From NCBI RefSeq assembly GCF_016429285.1, contig NZ_JAELUI010000017.1:1-54426 (forward strand): 54,426 nt of DNA, in the 5' to 3' direction. The translations under genes were made by a program, and so were the position numbers. Positions 1 to 8,469 of the stretch are shown piece after piece. Origin of the DNA: Ralstonia sp. ASV6 (GTDB lineage Bacteria > Pseudomonadota > Gammaproteobacteria > Burkholderiales > Burkholderiaceae). The notes below the pieces were generated by a model. That model searched no databases. It was given only the letters and a program-made list of their open reading frames with translations, and had not been told where the DNA came from. Position 1 is the stretch's first letter, and the number at the start of each line of letters is the position of its first letter.

Positions 1-1
1 G

Positions 2-178
2 TCGATCGCCTTCATCACCGACGACGGCACCATCTCCGACATTGCCGAGATGAAACCGCAGACGGAAGACAACCACTGCCCGACCAAGGCCGGCGTTTAT
101 GCGCTGGAAATGAACAAGGGCTGGTTCGCACGCAAGGGGATCAAGCCCGGCATGAAGGTGGGTGGGCTGCCCCGCTAA
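2..178 (+). CDS. DUF192 family protein, 3' end only
   Basis: The open frame enters from the left edge and gives 58 residues before TAA. The visible part has the DUF192 C-terminal pattern: a strand SIAFITDDGTI, the block IAEMKPQT, a conserved cysteine in NHCPTK, then ALEMNKGWF and GIKPGMKV. DUF192 proteins are small, usually exported beta-rich proteins of about 120-160 aa with no settled function. Only the C-terminal third is here, so signal peptide and start cannot be judged. It lies 38 bp upstream of the next gene on the same strand and may share its transcript. Confidence 0.8.
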   Translation, partial: SIAFITDDGTISDIAEMKPQTEDNHCPTKAGVYALEMNKGWFARKGIKPGMKVGGLPR

Positions 179-216
179 AGCGCAAGTACCTACAACAACA
201 GAGAGGAGACCGCCGC

Positions 217-1188
217 ATGCACGCTTTCGACAACAACCGTCGCCGCTGGATGCGGCAAGCCGGCGCGCTGGCCGTGGGCGCCGGTGCAGCGTCTGCAGGC
301 TGGCCGCTCGCAGCCTCCGCCGCCAACGCGTTCGACCAACCCAAGGGTACGCGGCTGATCCTGCTGGGCACCGGCGGCGGGCCAACGCCCAAGAAGAACC
401 GCTCGGCGCCGGCGCAGGTGATCGTCATCAACGGCGTGTCGTACGTGGTCGATTGCGGCAACGGCGTGGGGCGCCAGTACGTGAGTGCCGGGCTCAAGCT
501 CAAGGACATCCGCCACGTCTTCATCACGCACCAGCACTCTGACCACAACGCCGACTACGGCACGCTGATGCTGCTCGCCTGGGCCACCGACCTGACCGGC
601 CCCGTCGACGCCTGGGGCCCGCCCCCGCTGGCCGCGATGACGACCAAGTTCCTTGAACTGTACGACTACGACATCCGCACCCGCATCGCCGACGAAGGCC
701 GCCCGCCGCTGGCGCCGATGATCCACCCGCACGAACTGACCGAAGGTGGGCTGGTGATGCAAGACGCCAACGTGAAAGTGACGAGCGCACTGGTCAAGCA
801 CCCGCCGGTATCGCCGGCATTTGCGTTCCGCTTTGATACGGCGGACCGCTCCATCGTCATCTCGGGCGATACGGCGCCGAGCGAAAACCTCGTGCGCCTG
901 GCCTACGGCGCTGACGTGCTCGTGCACGAGGTCATGCACCTGCCCTCACTCGACAAGCTGCTCTCCACCGAGCCCAACGCCAAGACGCTGCGCGAGCACT
1001 TGCTGGCCAGCCACACCTCCACCGAAGACGTCGGCCGCATCGCCACCGAGGCCAAGGTGAAGACGCTGGTGCTGTCGCACTTCGTGCCGGGCGGCTATCC
1101 GTTCCTGGAAGATTCCGTCTGGCTGGATGCGGTGCGCCCGCACTTCAAGGGCGAGATCATCGTCGGGCGTGACTTGCTGGAAGTCTGA
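217..1188 (+). CDS. Tat-exported metallo-beta-lactamase-fold hydrolase
   Basis: A 323-aa protein of the metallo-beta-lactamase fold, closest in layout to RNase Z/arylsulfatase-like periplasmic hydrolases. The N-terminus has a twin-arginine motif (NRRRWMRQAG, residues 7-16), an Ala/Gly-rich hydrophobic stretch and an Ala-x-Ala site near residue 36, so folded export by Tat is likely. The metal signature HQHSDH is at residues 105-110, with further ligands expected in SGDTA, the HLLASHT stretch and LSHF near the C-terminus. GAGGAG lies 10 bp before the ATG. The substrate cannot be read from the sequence. It may be co-transcribed with the upstream DUF192 gene. Confidence 0.85.
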   Translation: MHAFDNNRRRWMRQAGALAVGAGAASAGWPLAASAANAFDQPKGTRLILLGTGGGPTPKKNRSAPAQVIVINGVSYVVDCGNGVGRQYVSAGLKLKDIRHVFITHQHSDHNADYGTLMLLAWATDLTGPVDAWGPPPLAAMTTKFLELYDYDIRTRIADEGRPPLAPMIHPHELTEGGLVMQDANVKVTSALVKHPPVSPAFAFRFDTADRSIVISGDTAPSENLVRLAYGADVLVHEVMHLPSLDKLLSTEPNAKTLREHLLASHTSTEDVGRIATEAKVKTLVLSHFVPGGYPFLEDSVWLDAVRPHFKGEIIVGRDLLEV

Positions 1189-1197
1189 CGCGGCTGA

Positions 1198-1656
1198 TTA
1201 CCGCGTTGTCTCGCTGCAGTCGCGGTAGAGCATGTTGCGATTGCCGGGCAGGGTCTCATCGGTCAGGAAGCCGGTGGGGCCCTTCGTCCACCAGACGTAC
1301 TGGCCCGACGCGTAGCGCGCACCTGAGGCCGCAATCACATTGGCAAAGACGAGCGTCTTGCCGTCGAGCACCATGGACGCCAGCGGCGACTCCCCCACTG
1401 TCATGTATTTCACGGTCAGCGTCTTGCCACCCTCGCAGGTGTAGCGCACATCGCGCGGGTCCTTGATCGGCAATGCCGTGTAGGCACGTGCCTGGTCGAT
1501 GGCCTTGTTCAGGCCGGCCTTGGCGAAGTCGAGCGCGGTGTTCAGATCATCAGACGACATGCCGGGCACCGGCGATTGCTGCGCCACGGCCACGCCGCTG
1601 AAAACACCCGTAGACAACGCCACGCCAAAGATCAAAGCAGTTGCAGAACGTCGCAT
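1198..1656 (-). CDS. Secreted MliC-like protein (C-type lysozyme inhibitor fold)
   Basis: A 152-aa exported protein. Residues 1-25 form a signal peptide ending AVAQQ. The second half carries the MliC pattern: YTCEGGKTLTVKY, then a strand pair around MVLDGKTLVF, YVWWTKGPTGFL, and a closing YRDC. The two cysteines (in YTC and RDC) match the disulfide of MliC/PliC proteins, which block C-type lysozymes in the periplasm. There is no lipobox, so it would be soluble rather than anchored. The N-terminal 50 residues after the signal are not part of the inhibitor domain. Convergent with the upstream hydrolase; only 9 bp separate their stops. Confidence 0.7.
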   Translation of the reverse strand: MRRSATALIFGVALSTGVFSGVAVAQQSPVPGMSSDDLNTALDFAKAGLNKAIDQARAYTALPIKDPRDVRYTCEGGKTLTVKYMTVGESPLASMVLDGKTLVFANVIAASGARYASGQYVWWTKGPTGFLTDETLPGNRNMLYRDCSETTR

Positions 1657-1713
1657 CGATCAGTCTCCTTGCAAGGTCAACAGAACCCGTTAGACGCGCG
1701 TGCACCAAAAAAG

Positions 1714-2682
1714 TTAGTCGGCTGCGGCAGCGTCCACGTTTGCACCGGTCTTGAGGACGAACGGCGTCGGCTCCAGGCGTTGCGGTAGTTCGTCAGACAA
1801 CGCACGGGCGGCTTCGGCAAAGCATTGCACCAGGCTATCCGCCAGCGAAGACGGTGCATGGTGCTCGGCACGCATGGCGCGCACCTCAAACGTCTGCGCC
1901 GGCTCCAGCGCGAAGAGCGCGATGCGGTCCATGCTGCCAGTCGCAGCCGTAAACTGATCGAGCATCGTCACGCCCAATGACTCCTCCACCAGCGAGCGCG
2001 CCAGCGAATACGTCTGCACCTCCAGCGTCGATTGCGGTGCCAGCCCGCCGCGCGCCAGCGTCTGCCCGACCAGCGAGCCGAGCGAGATCTGATCTTCCAG
2101 CCCGATGAACGGCTTCTCCGCGACCAGCTTGTGCAGCGCGCGCCCATCCGTCTTGCCCCCCACCCAGGCGCGCGGCGCGGCCAGCAGGATGCGGCCCTGC
2201 GCAACGGGCCTGGTGCTGATGGCGGGATGCACGGGTGGCGCAAAGGCGAAGCCCACATCGATGTCTTGGGAGAGCAGGCCCTGCACGATCTCGGCCGTGT
2301 GATGTGTGAACACGCGCACCAGCGTATCGGGATGCCGCTGCGAGAAACGCCGCACGGCGGGCGCGAGGATGCTCGGTGCCAGGCTGGGCGTGGCTGCCAC
2401 GCGCAGGCGCCCTGCCCCCTTGTGCCGCAGGTTGGCCGACACGCGCCGTACGCGCTCGACCTCCTGATACAGGCGCTCGACCTCGGAGAACAGTTCAAAC
2501 GCCTCCGCGGTGGGCTGCAAGCGGCCCTTGGTGCGATCGAACAGGCGAAAGCCGAGCTGCAGCTCGGTATGCTGCAGCACACGCGTCACCACCGGCTGTG
2601 ACACGTTCAGCATGCGCGCCGCTTCGCTGACCGTGCCGACCAGCATCACCGCGCGAAAGACTTCGATCTGGCGCAAACGCAT
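1714..2682 (-). CDS. LysR-family transcriptional regulator
   Basis: 322 aa, typical LysR length. An N-terminal winged helix-turn-helix (residues 1-60, with TVSEAARMLNVSQPVVTRVL as the HTH) is followed by the periplasmic-binding-protein-like effector domain. The HTH style (QPVVTRVLQHTE) resembles regulators of amino-acid or opine catabolism (NocR/OccR type), but no dedicated target gene lies beside it: the flanking genes are an MliC-like gene and another LysR gene, both on the minus strand. Effector and target are unknown. The C-terminal tail of about 20 residues after the domain is low complexity. Confidence 0.88.
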   Translation of the reverse strand: MRLRQIEVFRAVMLVGTVSEAARMLNVSQPVVTRVLQHTELQLGFRLFDRTKGRLQPTAEAFELFSEVERLYQEVERVRRVSANLRHKGAGRLRVAATPSLAPSILAPAVRRFSQRHPDTLVRVFTHHTAEIVQGLLSQDIDVGFAFAPPVHPAISTRPVAQGRILLAAPRAWVGGKTDGRALHKLVAEKPFIGLEDQISLGSLVGQTLARGGLAPQSTLEVQTYSLARSLVEESLGVTMLDQFTAATGSMDRIALFALEPAQTFEVRAMRAEHHAPSSLADSLVQCFAEAARALSDELPQRLEPTPFVLKTGANVDAAAAD

Positions 2683-2746
2683 GGCCGCCGATCCTCACAA
2701 TCCGAGTCTGAAAGCGCCGATTGTGACATCCGGCGCCGGTCTCCGG

Positions 2747-3658
2747 CTAGGCAGGCATGGCCGGCGCGCCCTCTGCCTCCAGCGCATCCAGGAACACGCG
2801 CACCTTGCGCGGCACCAGCTTACGGGCCGGCATCAGCGCGTAGACGCGCAGCGCGGTCAGTTCGAAATCGGGCAGCACGCGCACCAGGCGGCCGGCGGCG
2901 ACTTCCGTATCACCCACGGAGCGCGCCATGCGCGCCACGCCCAGGCCACGCACGGCGGCGCGGGCACGCATCTCGGCATTCAAGGTCTGCAGGCGCGGCT
3001 GGATGGGAATTTCAATGGGCTCGGCCGTGGGTTCGCCGACGGGGCGGAAGGCCCAGCTTGCATCGTCGGGGCCGGACAGACACGGCCAGCCCGCCAGATC
3101 GGCAGGCGTCTTGAGCGGCGGGCGTTCCGCCAGCAGGGTCGGCGATGCGTACAAACCGCGCGGAATCAGCACCACACGCCGCGCCACCAAGGACGAATCC
3201 GGCAACACCTGATCGACCATCACAAAGACGATGTCGTAACCGCTGGCCAGCAGATCCGGCTGCTCCCACGAGATGTGCACCTGAATCTGGAGGTGCGGAT
3301 ACTTCTCCAGCGTGCGGCACACCGGCTCGGTCAGATGCTGCGCGCCCACCTCGTACGGCGCGGCGATGCGCAGCGTGCCGGCCACGGTCTCGCTGGCGGC
3401 AGTGGTGTCGGCGTGGACTTCACGCAGGCGCTCGAACAGTGGCGCGATGTCATCGTAGAAATGCGAGCCGGCCTCGGTCAGGCGCAGCTGGCGCGTGGTG
3501 CGGGTCATGAGCCGCACACCGAGCGCGGCCTCCAGCCGGGATACGGCGGCGCTGGCGGTCGATTTGGGAATGCCCAATGCCTCGGCGGCGGCGGTAAAGC
3601 TGCCGGCCTCCACCACGCGGCAGAAGGTTTCCCAGTCGTTCCACTCCATTGTTCGCAT
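2747..3658 (-). CDS. LysR-family regulator (DmlR/CrgA type), divergent from exporter
   Basis: 303 aa. The N-terminus WNDWETFCRVVEAGSFTAAA with GIPKSTASAAVSRLE as HTH is typical of the DmlR/CrgA branch of LysR regulators. The start could be the ATG at 3658 or the in-frame ATG at 3649; family members usually begin two to four residues before the first tryptophan, which fits the inner ATG slightly better. It is transcribed away from the 14-TM exporter with about 50 bp between them, so it most likely controls that exporter and itself from a shared promoter region. Confidence 0.87.
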   Translation of the reverse strand: MRTMEWNDWETFCRVVEAGSFTAAAEALGIPKSTASAAVSRLEAALGVRLMTRTTRQLRLTEAGSHFYDDIAPLFERLREVHADTTAASETVAGTLRIAAPYEVGAQHLTEPVCRTLEKYPHLQIQVHISWEQPDLLASGYDIVFVMVDQVLPDSSLVARRVVLIPRGLYASPTLLAERPPLKTPADLAGWPCLSGPDDASWAFRPVGEPTAEPIEIPIQPRLQTLNAEMRARAAVRGLGVARMARSVGDTEVAAGRLVRVLPDFELTALRVYALMPARKLVPRKVRVFLDALEAEGAPAMPA

Positions 3659-3710
3659 GACTGGACAGTGTTCCTAGAGTTGGCCGTTTATCCGGCTGGC
3701 GGGCAAGTTT

Positions 3711-5279
3711 ATGCTCGGGCACATGTCGCTGCAAATCCTTCCGCCCGCCTCTCTGCGGGCGTTTCCCCATTTTTCTTCGGCTCGCATCCACGCTTTTGGC
3801 CTGGCGGTGGGCCTGGCCACGGGCCTCGATTTCGTCTCTTCTCAGATGATGGCCGTGGCGGGCCAGCATATCCAGGGCGGCGTGCATGCCAGCCCGGATG
3901 CGTATCTGTACGCCGTCACCGCCTATGCCGTGGCAGCCGTGGTGGCCAACTTGGCCATCGGCCGCATTGCCGCGCACGTGGGCTACCGGATGTTCGCGCT
4001 GGCGGGCATTGTGCTGTTCGGCATCGGCTGCGTGGTCTGCGCAACCTCCAACAATATTGGCGAACTCGTCATCGGCCGGACCATCCAGGGCCTGGGCGCG
4101 GGCGGGCTGTTCTCGGCCTCGCGCATTCTGGTACAGCTCACCACCGAGCCCGACGAGCGCATCCCGCCCATGCTGATGTTCAGCGTCGGCCTGTTCGGGC
4201 TGACGACCATCGCGCCGTGGATCTGCGCCGAGGTACTGGAATACAGCGAATGGCGCGTGATCTTCTGGCTGGAACTGGTGCTGGCCGTGATCGCGTGGAT
4301 TGCGATGTTCTTCCTGCCACCGGAACGCCATCAGCCGCGCACACGTGCCGCGCGCCGCCCGCACGAAGCCCCGCCGGCAGATGGCGAATGGGACTGGATT
4401 GGCGTGGGTGCCATCGCCATCGGTGCGTTGTCGTTACTGATGGGCTTGTCGGAGCTGCGCTATAACCGGCTGACCGCATCGCCCGTGATTCCGCTCTTGC
4501 TGCTGGGTGGCGCCGCTGCGCTGCTGCTGGCCATCCACCGCCTGCGCACGCACCGGGACCCGTGGCTCGATCTCTCGCGCCTGAGCGGCCGCCGCTACCT
4601 GTGGGGCATCGGCTTCTACGGCGTGTACTACCTGATGAGCGGGTATTGGTCGTACCTGTTTCCGGCGGTGTCGCAAGGCGGGCTGGGCTTCACGTTCCGC
4701 ACCACCACGCTGTTCCTGATGATCAGCGGCGCGGTGTCGACCGTGGTGGCCGTTGTCATGACGATCTGGCTGCCGTTCTTCTTCCGCAAGCGCCGCTTTA
4801 TCGCCATCGGCTTTGCCATCTATGCGGCGGCGGCATTGCTGCTGGCGACGAGCCTGATGCCCGGTGCGCCGGACTACGCGTTCTTCCCCGTGTCGTTTCT
4901 GGAAGGGATGACGCCGGGGACGGTGATGATCCAGATCGCGATGATGACCTACCTCGATCTGGACCGCGAAGACTTCGCGCACGGCTATCAGATGAAGAAC
5001 ATCGCGCGCCAGTTCGCCACCGCGGTGGGCACGGGGCTGGCCGTGGTGTCGCTGCAGACCCAGCAGGCGGAATCACGCTCGCTGATCGTCGCGCATGTCA
5101 CGCGCTTCACGTCGGACCTGCAGGCAGCCAACCCGCTCACGCCGCAGCGGTTGGCCAGCCTGTCGGCCGAAATCGACCGCCAGGCGACGCTGCTGGCGGG
5201 TACGCAGCTGTTCAGTTGGTTTGCGGTCGCGTGCGGCGTGTTGGCGGTGGTGGTGCTGGTGCAGCGGTCGCTGCGCTAA
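3711..5279 (+). CDS. MFS transporter, DHA2 (14-TM) type
   Basis: 522 aa with about 14 hydrophobic helices, the layout of the DHA2 drug:H+ antiporter group. The first helices contain GLATGLDFVSSQMM and the A-type loop GRIAAHVGYR; motif C-like sequence occurs in helix 5. The start may be ATG 3711 or ATG 3723; both fit the divergent promoter with the LysR gene at 2747-3658. Substrates of such pumps cannot be read from sequence. No membrane-fusion partner (EmrA-like) is adjacent, so it probably works alone in the inner membrane. Confidence 0.82.
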   Translation: MLGHMSLQILPPASLRAFPHFSSARIHAFGLAVGLATGLDFVSSQMMAVAGQHIQGGVHASPDAYLYAVTAYAVAAVVANLAIGRIAAHVGYRMFALAGIVLFGIGCVVCATSNNIGELVIGRTIQGLGAGGLFSASRILVQLTTEPDERIPPMLMFSVGLFGLTTIAPWICAEVLEYSEWRVIFWLELVLAVIAWIAMFFLPPERHQPRTRAARRPHEAPPADGEWDWIGVGAIAIGALSLLMGLSELRYNRLTASPVIPLLLLGGAAALLLAIHRLRTHRDPWLDLSRLSGRRYLWGIGFYGVYYLMSGYWSYLFPAVSQGGLGFTFRTTTLFLMISGAVSTVVAVVMTIWLPFFFRKRRFIAIGFAIYAAAALLLATSLMPGAPDYAFFPVSFLEGMTPGTVMIQIAMMTYLDLDREDFAHGYQMKNIARQFATAVGTGLAVVSLQTQQAESRSLIVAHVTRFTSDLQAANPLTPQRLASLSAEIDRQATLLAGTQLFSWFAVACGVLAVVVLVQRSLR

Positions 5280-5289
5280 AAACGTTGCC

Positions 5290-5700
5290 CTAGGATTTCT
5301 GCACCGCGTACTTCCCCGGCCCCGTCACAGCCAGCAGGAACAGGCCGCCCATGATGCTGAGGTTCTTGTAGAACTGCACCATATTGGCAGTCTGCATGGC
5401 GCCGTCCACATTCCAGAAGGTGTGCGCGATGAGCGCGGTGCCCAGCACGAACAGCGCCATCAGCAAGGCCAGCGGCCGCACCCAGAAGCCGATCAGCAGC
5501 GCGATCCCCACACCGAACTCCATGATGACCGCGACGGCGGCGGCGAGCATCGGCATCGGTGCGCCCACCGTCCCCATGTACCCGACGGTGCCCTGGAAAC
5601 CAGTCAGTTTGCCCCAGCCGGAAATCAGGAACAGCAGCATCATCAGCACGCGACCGAGCAGGATCAACTCGTCGCGCCAACGTTCGACAAACGCGTTCAT
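5290..5700 (-). CDS. DoxX family membrane protein
   Basis: 136 aa with four predicted helices. LLFLISGWGKLTGF near residue 25 and ALMALFVLGTALIAHTFWN are characteristic of DoxX/YphA proteins. The start is taken at 5700, where CCGGAGG sits just upstream; a longer frame reaches 5772 but runs into the next gene's end and has no ribosome site. DoxX proteins are inner-membrane proteins tied to oxidative-stress resistance and thiosulfate:quinone chemistry in some species; a role here is not shown. It lies 28 bp downstream of the LysR gene on the same strand and may share its mRNA. Confidence 0.85.
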   Translation of the reverse strand: MNAFVERWRDELILLGRVLMMLLFLISGWGKLTGFQGTVGYMGTVGAPMPMLAAAVAVIMEFGVGIALLIGFWVRPLALLMALFVLGTALIAHTFWNVDGAMQTANMVQFYKNLSIMGGLFLLAVTGPGKYAVQKS

Positions 5701-5728
5701 GTCGGCCTCCGGGGCCTGTTGATGATGC

Positions 5729-6619
5729 CTAAAGTTTAGGCGCTGTAGCCCCAAGTGTGGTTTCGAGCGCATCGAGTACCGCCTGAATCACACCGTGCCG
5801 CACGTGCTCGCGTCGCTCGATCATGCCGACCGTGCGCACAGGCGTTTGCGGTGGCATGGGTAGCACGCGCAAGGCCGGGTCACTCTCCCAGCTCGCGCGG
5901 CGCAGGCGCGGCACCAGCGTCACGCCCACCTGCTGGCGCACCAGTTCGACAATCGCCTCGATCGAGTTGACCTCAATGAATTCGTTGACGCCCATGTGCG
6001 TCTTGCGCAGGGCGCGGTCAATGAGTGCGCCCGTGCGTACCGCGCGGTCAAAGCGCAGGAACGGATGCGTGCGCAAGACCTCTTCTGCACGGCCGCGCGT
6101 CTGACGCCCCGCCACCACGACCAGCGGCTCGGTATAGAGCGGGTGCCAAGCCAGGTTGGCGGGCAGGCGCTCCAAGTGCTCGACCACCAGCGCGCCATCC
6201 AGCTCACCTGCCTCCACCTGCTCGGCAAGCTCGCCGGATTTGCCCGTGATCAGCCTCACATCGAGCCCCTTGTGCGCCTGCTTGAGCCCAGCCACGGCGT
6301 GTGCCAGCGAGCCCATCACCGACACCACCGCGCCAATCGCCACCGCGCCGGCCAACTCGGTCTGCGGTTCATCGCCGATGCGCATGGCGTCGTACAACGA
6401 CAGCAGGTGCTCGGCCTGGGGCAGCAGTGCGCGGCCATGCGCGTTGAGCGTGACGGTGCGCCCGGAGCGGTCGAACAGGTCACGGCGCAACTCGGCCTCC
6501 AGCGCACGCATCTGCAGGCTGACGGCAGCCTGCGTGAGCGCCACGCGCTCTGCAGCGGCGGCAAACGAGCCATGGCGCGCCACGGCAACAAAGGTGCGGA
6601 GAAAGCGGACGGTGCTCAC
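5729..6619 (-). CDS. LysR-family regulator, divergent from gamma-glutamyltransferase gene
   Basis: 296 aa; an N-terminal HTH (SFAAAAERVALTQAAVSLQMRALE split across helices 2-3) followed by a type-2 periplasmic-binding effector domain. It is divergent from the gamma-glutamyltransferase gene at 6741, with a 121-bp AT-rich spacer that is the natural operator region. On the other side it runs into the DoxX gene. Target assignment (the transferase gene, DoxX, or both) is by position only. Confidence 0.87.
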   Translation of the reverse strand: MSTVRFLRTFVAVARHGSFAAAAERVALTQAAVSLQMRALEAELRRDLFDRSGRTVTLNAHGRALLPQAEHLLSLYDAMRIGDEPQTELAGAVAIGAVVSVMGSLAHAVAGLKQAHKGLDVRLITGKSGELAEQVEAGELDGALVVEHLERLPANLAWHPLYTEPLVVVAGRQTRGRAEEVLRTHPFLRFDRAVRTGALIDRALRKTHMGVNEFIEVNSIEAIVELVRQQVGVTLVPRLRRASWESDPALRVLPMPPQTPVRTVGMIERREHVRHGVIQAVLDALETTLGATAPKL

Positions 6620-6740
6620 GGTAATGCGTGGACGACTCTCAAGTTTTTCTTAAGCAATATCCAACGAATTTTAGCTTTATTAAATTTCGTTCACCGCAAA
6701 TAATCATCCGATCCACTGAACCCGCCCCCATCCCTGAGCC
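6620..6740. promoter_or_regulatory. Divergent promoter region, LysR / gamma-glutamyltransferase
   Basis: This 121-bp spacer is clearly AT-rich against its surroundings (runs such as AAGTTTTTCTTAAG and TAGCTTTATTAAATTT) and lies between divergent starts. Such spacers normally hold the LysR box and both promoters. I cannot pick a unique T-N11-A operator by eye. Confidence 0.5.
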
Positions 6741-8369
6741 ATGGCCCACCGCTTCGATTGGCAGAACCCCTACCCCACCGTGCGCATTCCGCTGTTTGCG
6801 CGCAATGTTGTCTCCACCTCGCACCCGCTGGCTGCACAGGCCGGATTACGCATGCTGCTCGCGGGCGGCAGCGCGGTGGATGCGGCGATTGCTGCGGCGG
6901 CCATGCTCACCGTGGTGGAACCCGTTTCGTGCGGCCTCGGCAGCGATGCCTTTGCCATCCTGTGGGACGGTAAAGAACTGCACGGCCTGAATGCCTCCGG
7001 CACGGCACCGCAGGCGTGGAACCTGGAGTACTTCCGCAACAAGTACGGCGAAGACGCAAACGGCACGCCCAAGCGCCCGACGCGCGGCTGGGATGCGGTG
7101 ACGGTGCCCGGCGCCATCTCGGCCTGGGCGGCCCTGCATTCGCGCTTTGGCAAGCTGCCGTTTGCCGACGTGCTGGAACCGGCCGCAGAGATTGCCGAGC
7201 GCGGCTACACCGTCTCGCCCATCGTCGCGCACAAGTGGGCGGCCGCCATTCCTGATCTGCAGAACCAGCCGGGCTACGCACAGGCTTTCATGCCGCACGG
7301 CCGCGCGCCGGAAGTGGGCGAGAAGTTCATCCTCGGCAATGCCGCCGCCACTCTGCGCCGCATCGGCCAGACCCACGGCCGCGATTTCTACGAAGGCGAA
7401 CTCGCCGAGCGCATTGCCGCGTATGCGCACGAATGCGGCGGCGCCATGACCGCGCAAGACCTGCGCGACTACCAGCCCGAGTGGGTCAAGCCGATCACCA
7501 AGCGCTACCGCGGCTACGACCTGCACGAGATCCCGCCCAACGGCCAGGGTATCGCCGCGCTCATCGCGCTGGGCATTCTCGACCGCTTTGATCTGGGCGC
7601 CCTGCCCGTCGACTCCGCCGACTCGCAGCATCTGCAGATCGAGACGATGAAGCTGGCGTTTGCCGATCTCTACAAGTACGTGGCCGATCCGCGCTCGATG
7701 GAAGTCACGCCCGAGCAGATGCTCGACGATGCGTACCTCGATGCGCGCGCCAAGCTGATCGACATGGGCCGTGCGCAGGTGCCGACCTTCGGCATGCCGC
7801 GCGCCGGCGGCACGGTGTACCTGACGGCCGCCGATGAGAGCGGCATGATGGTCTCGTTCATCCAGTCCAACTACATGGGCTTCGGCTCAGGCGTGGTGGT
7901 GCCGGGCACCGGCATCAGCCTGCAGAACCGCGGCTTTGGCTTCTCGATGGATGCGCGCTCGGCCAACGTGGTGGAAGGCGGCAAGCGGCCGTTCCACACC
8001 ATCATCCCAGCCTTCCTCACCAAAGACGGCAAGCCGCAGATGAGCTTTGGCGTGATGGGCGGCGACATGCAGCCACAAGGCCACCTGCAGACGCTGGTGC
8101 GCATGCTCGACTACAAGCAGCAGCCGCAGGCCGCGTGCGATGCGCCACGCTGGAAGGTCAACCGCGATTTCACGCTCGACGTGGAGGCCACCATGAATGC
8201 CACCACCGTCGCCGCACTGGAAGCCCGCGGGCACAAGCTCAAATCGGTGGCCGACCCGTACATGGATTTCGGCTCGGGCCAGTTCATCTGGCGCCTGTCG
8301 GACGACGCTGACCATGGCTACGTGGCTGCCAGCGACAGCCGCCGCGACGGGCACGCTGTGGGCTTCTAG
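6741..8369 (+). CDS. Gamma-glutamyltransferase family protein (YwrD-like)
   Basis: 542 aa, an Ntn-hydrolase of the gamma-glutamyltranspeptidase family. The proprotein cleavage region is GGTVYLTAADESG, where the threonine aligns with the catalytic Thr of classical enzymes (TTHxSVxD); the next residues are Val-Tyr instead of Thr-His, as in the YwrD-like subgroup. MGFGSGVVVPGTGISLQNRG downstream is the conserved oxyanion/substrate region. There is no signal peptide, so it should be cytosolic, unlike glutathione-degrading GGT. The substrate is unknown. The divergent LysR gene is the likely regulator. An unrelated MHS permease follows 100 bp later. Confidence 0.85.
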   Translation: MAHRFDWQNPYPTVRIPLFARNVVSTSHPLAAQAGLRMLLAGGSAVDAAIAAAAMLTVVEPVSCGLGSDAFAILWDGKELHGLNASGTAPQAWNLEYFRNKYGEDANGTPKRPTRGWDAVTVPGAISAWAALHSRFGKLPFADVLEPAAEIAERGYTVSPIVAHKWAAAIPDLQNQPGYAQAFMPHGRAPEVGEKFILGNAAATLRRIGQTHGRDFYEGELAERIAAYAHECGGAMTAQDLRDYQPEWVKPITKRYRGYDLHEIPPNGQGIAALIALGILDRFDLGALPVDSADSQHLQIETMKLAFADLYKYVADPRSMEVTPEQMLDDAYLDARAKLIDMGRAQVPTFGMPRAGGTVYLTAADESGMMVSFIQSNYMGFGSGVVVPGTGISLQNRGFGFSMDARSANVVEGGKRPFHTIIPAFLTKDGKPQMSFGVMGGDMQPQGHLQTLVRMLDYKQQPQAACDAPRWKVNRDFTLDVEATMNATTVAALEARGHKLKSVADPYMDFGSGQFIWRLSDDADHGYVAASDSRRDGHAVGF

Positions 8370-8387
8370 ACAACGCCACACGAGCGC

Positions 8388-8417
8388 GCTGCTTCGTCGG
8401 CTGGGCCGAAGCAGCGT
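8388..8417 (+). terminator. Strong hairpin after the gamma-glutamyltransferase gene
   Basis: A perfect 10-bp stem (CGCTGCTTCG / CGAAGCAGCG) with a 10-nt loop, 18 bp after the stop. No U-tract follows, so it may stabilise the 3' end or end transcription with Rho rather than intrinsically. It sits between the transferase and the permease gene. Confidence 0.5.
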
Positions 8418-8469
8418 GTTGCAGTTCCCATAAAAACACGACCCGGCCGGCACCAAAGGAACCCTCATC

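Noticed and set aside
2510-4465. 651-codon plus-strand open frame across two genes
   Set aside because: It runs antisense through a LysR gene and then out of frame through the MFS gene. High GC keeps it open; no family pattern.
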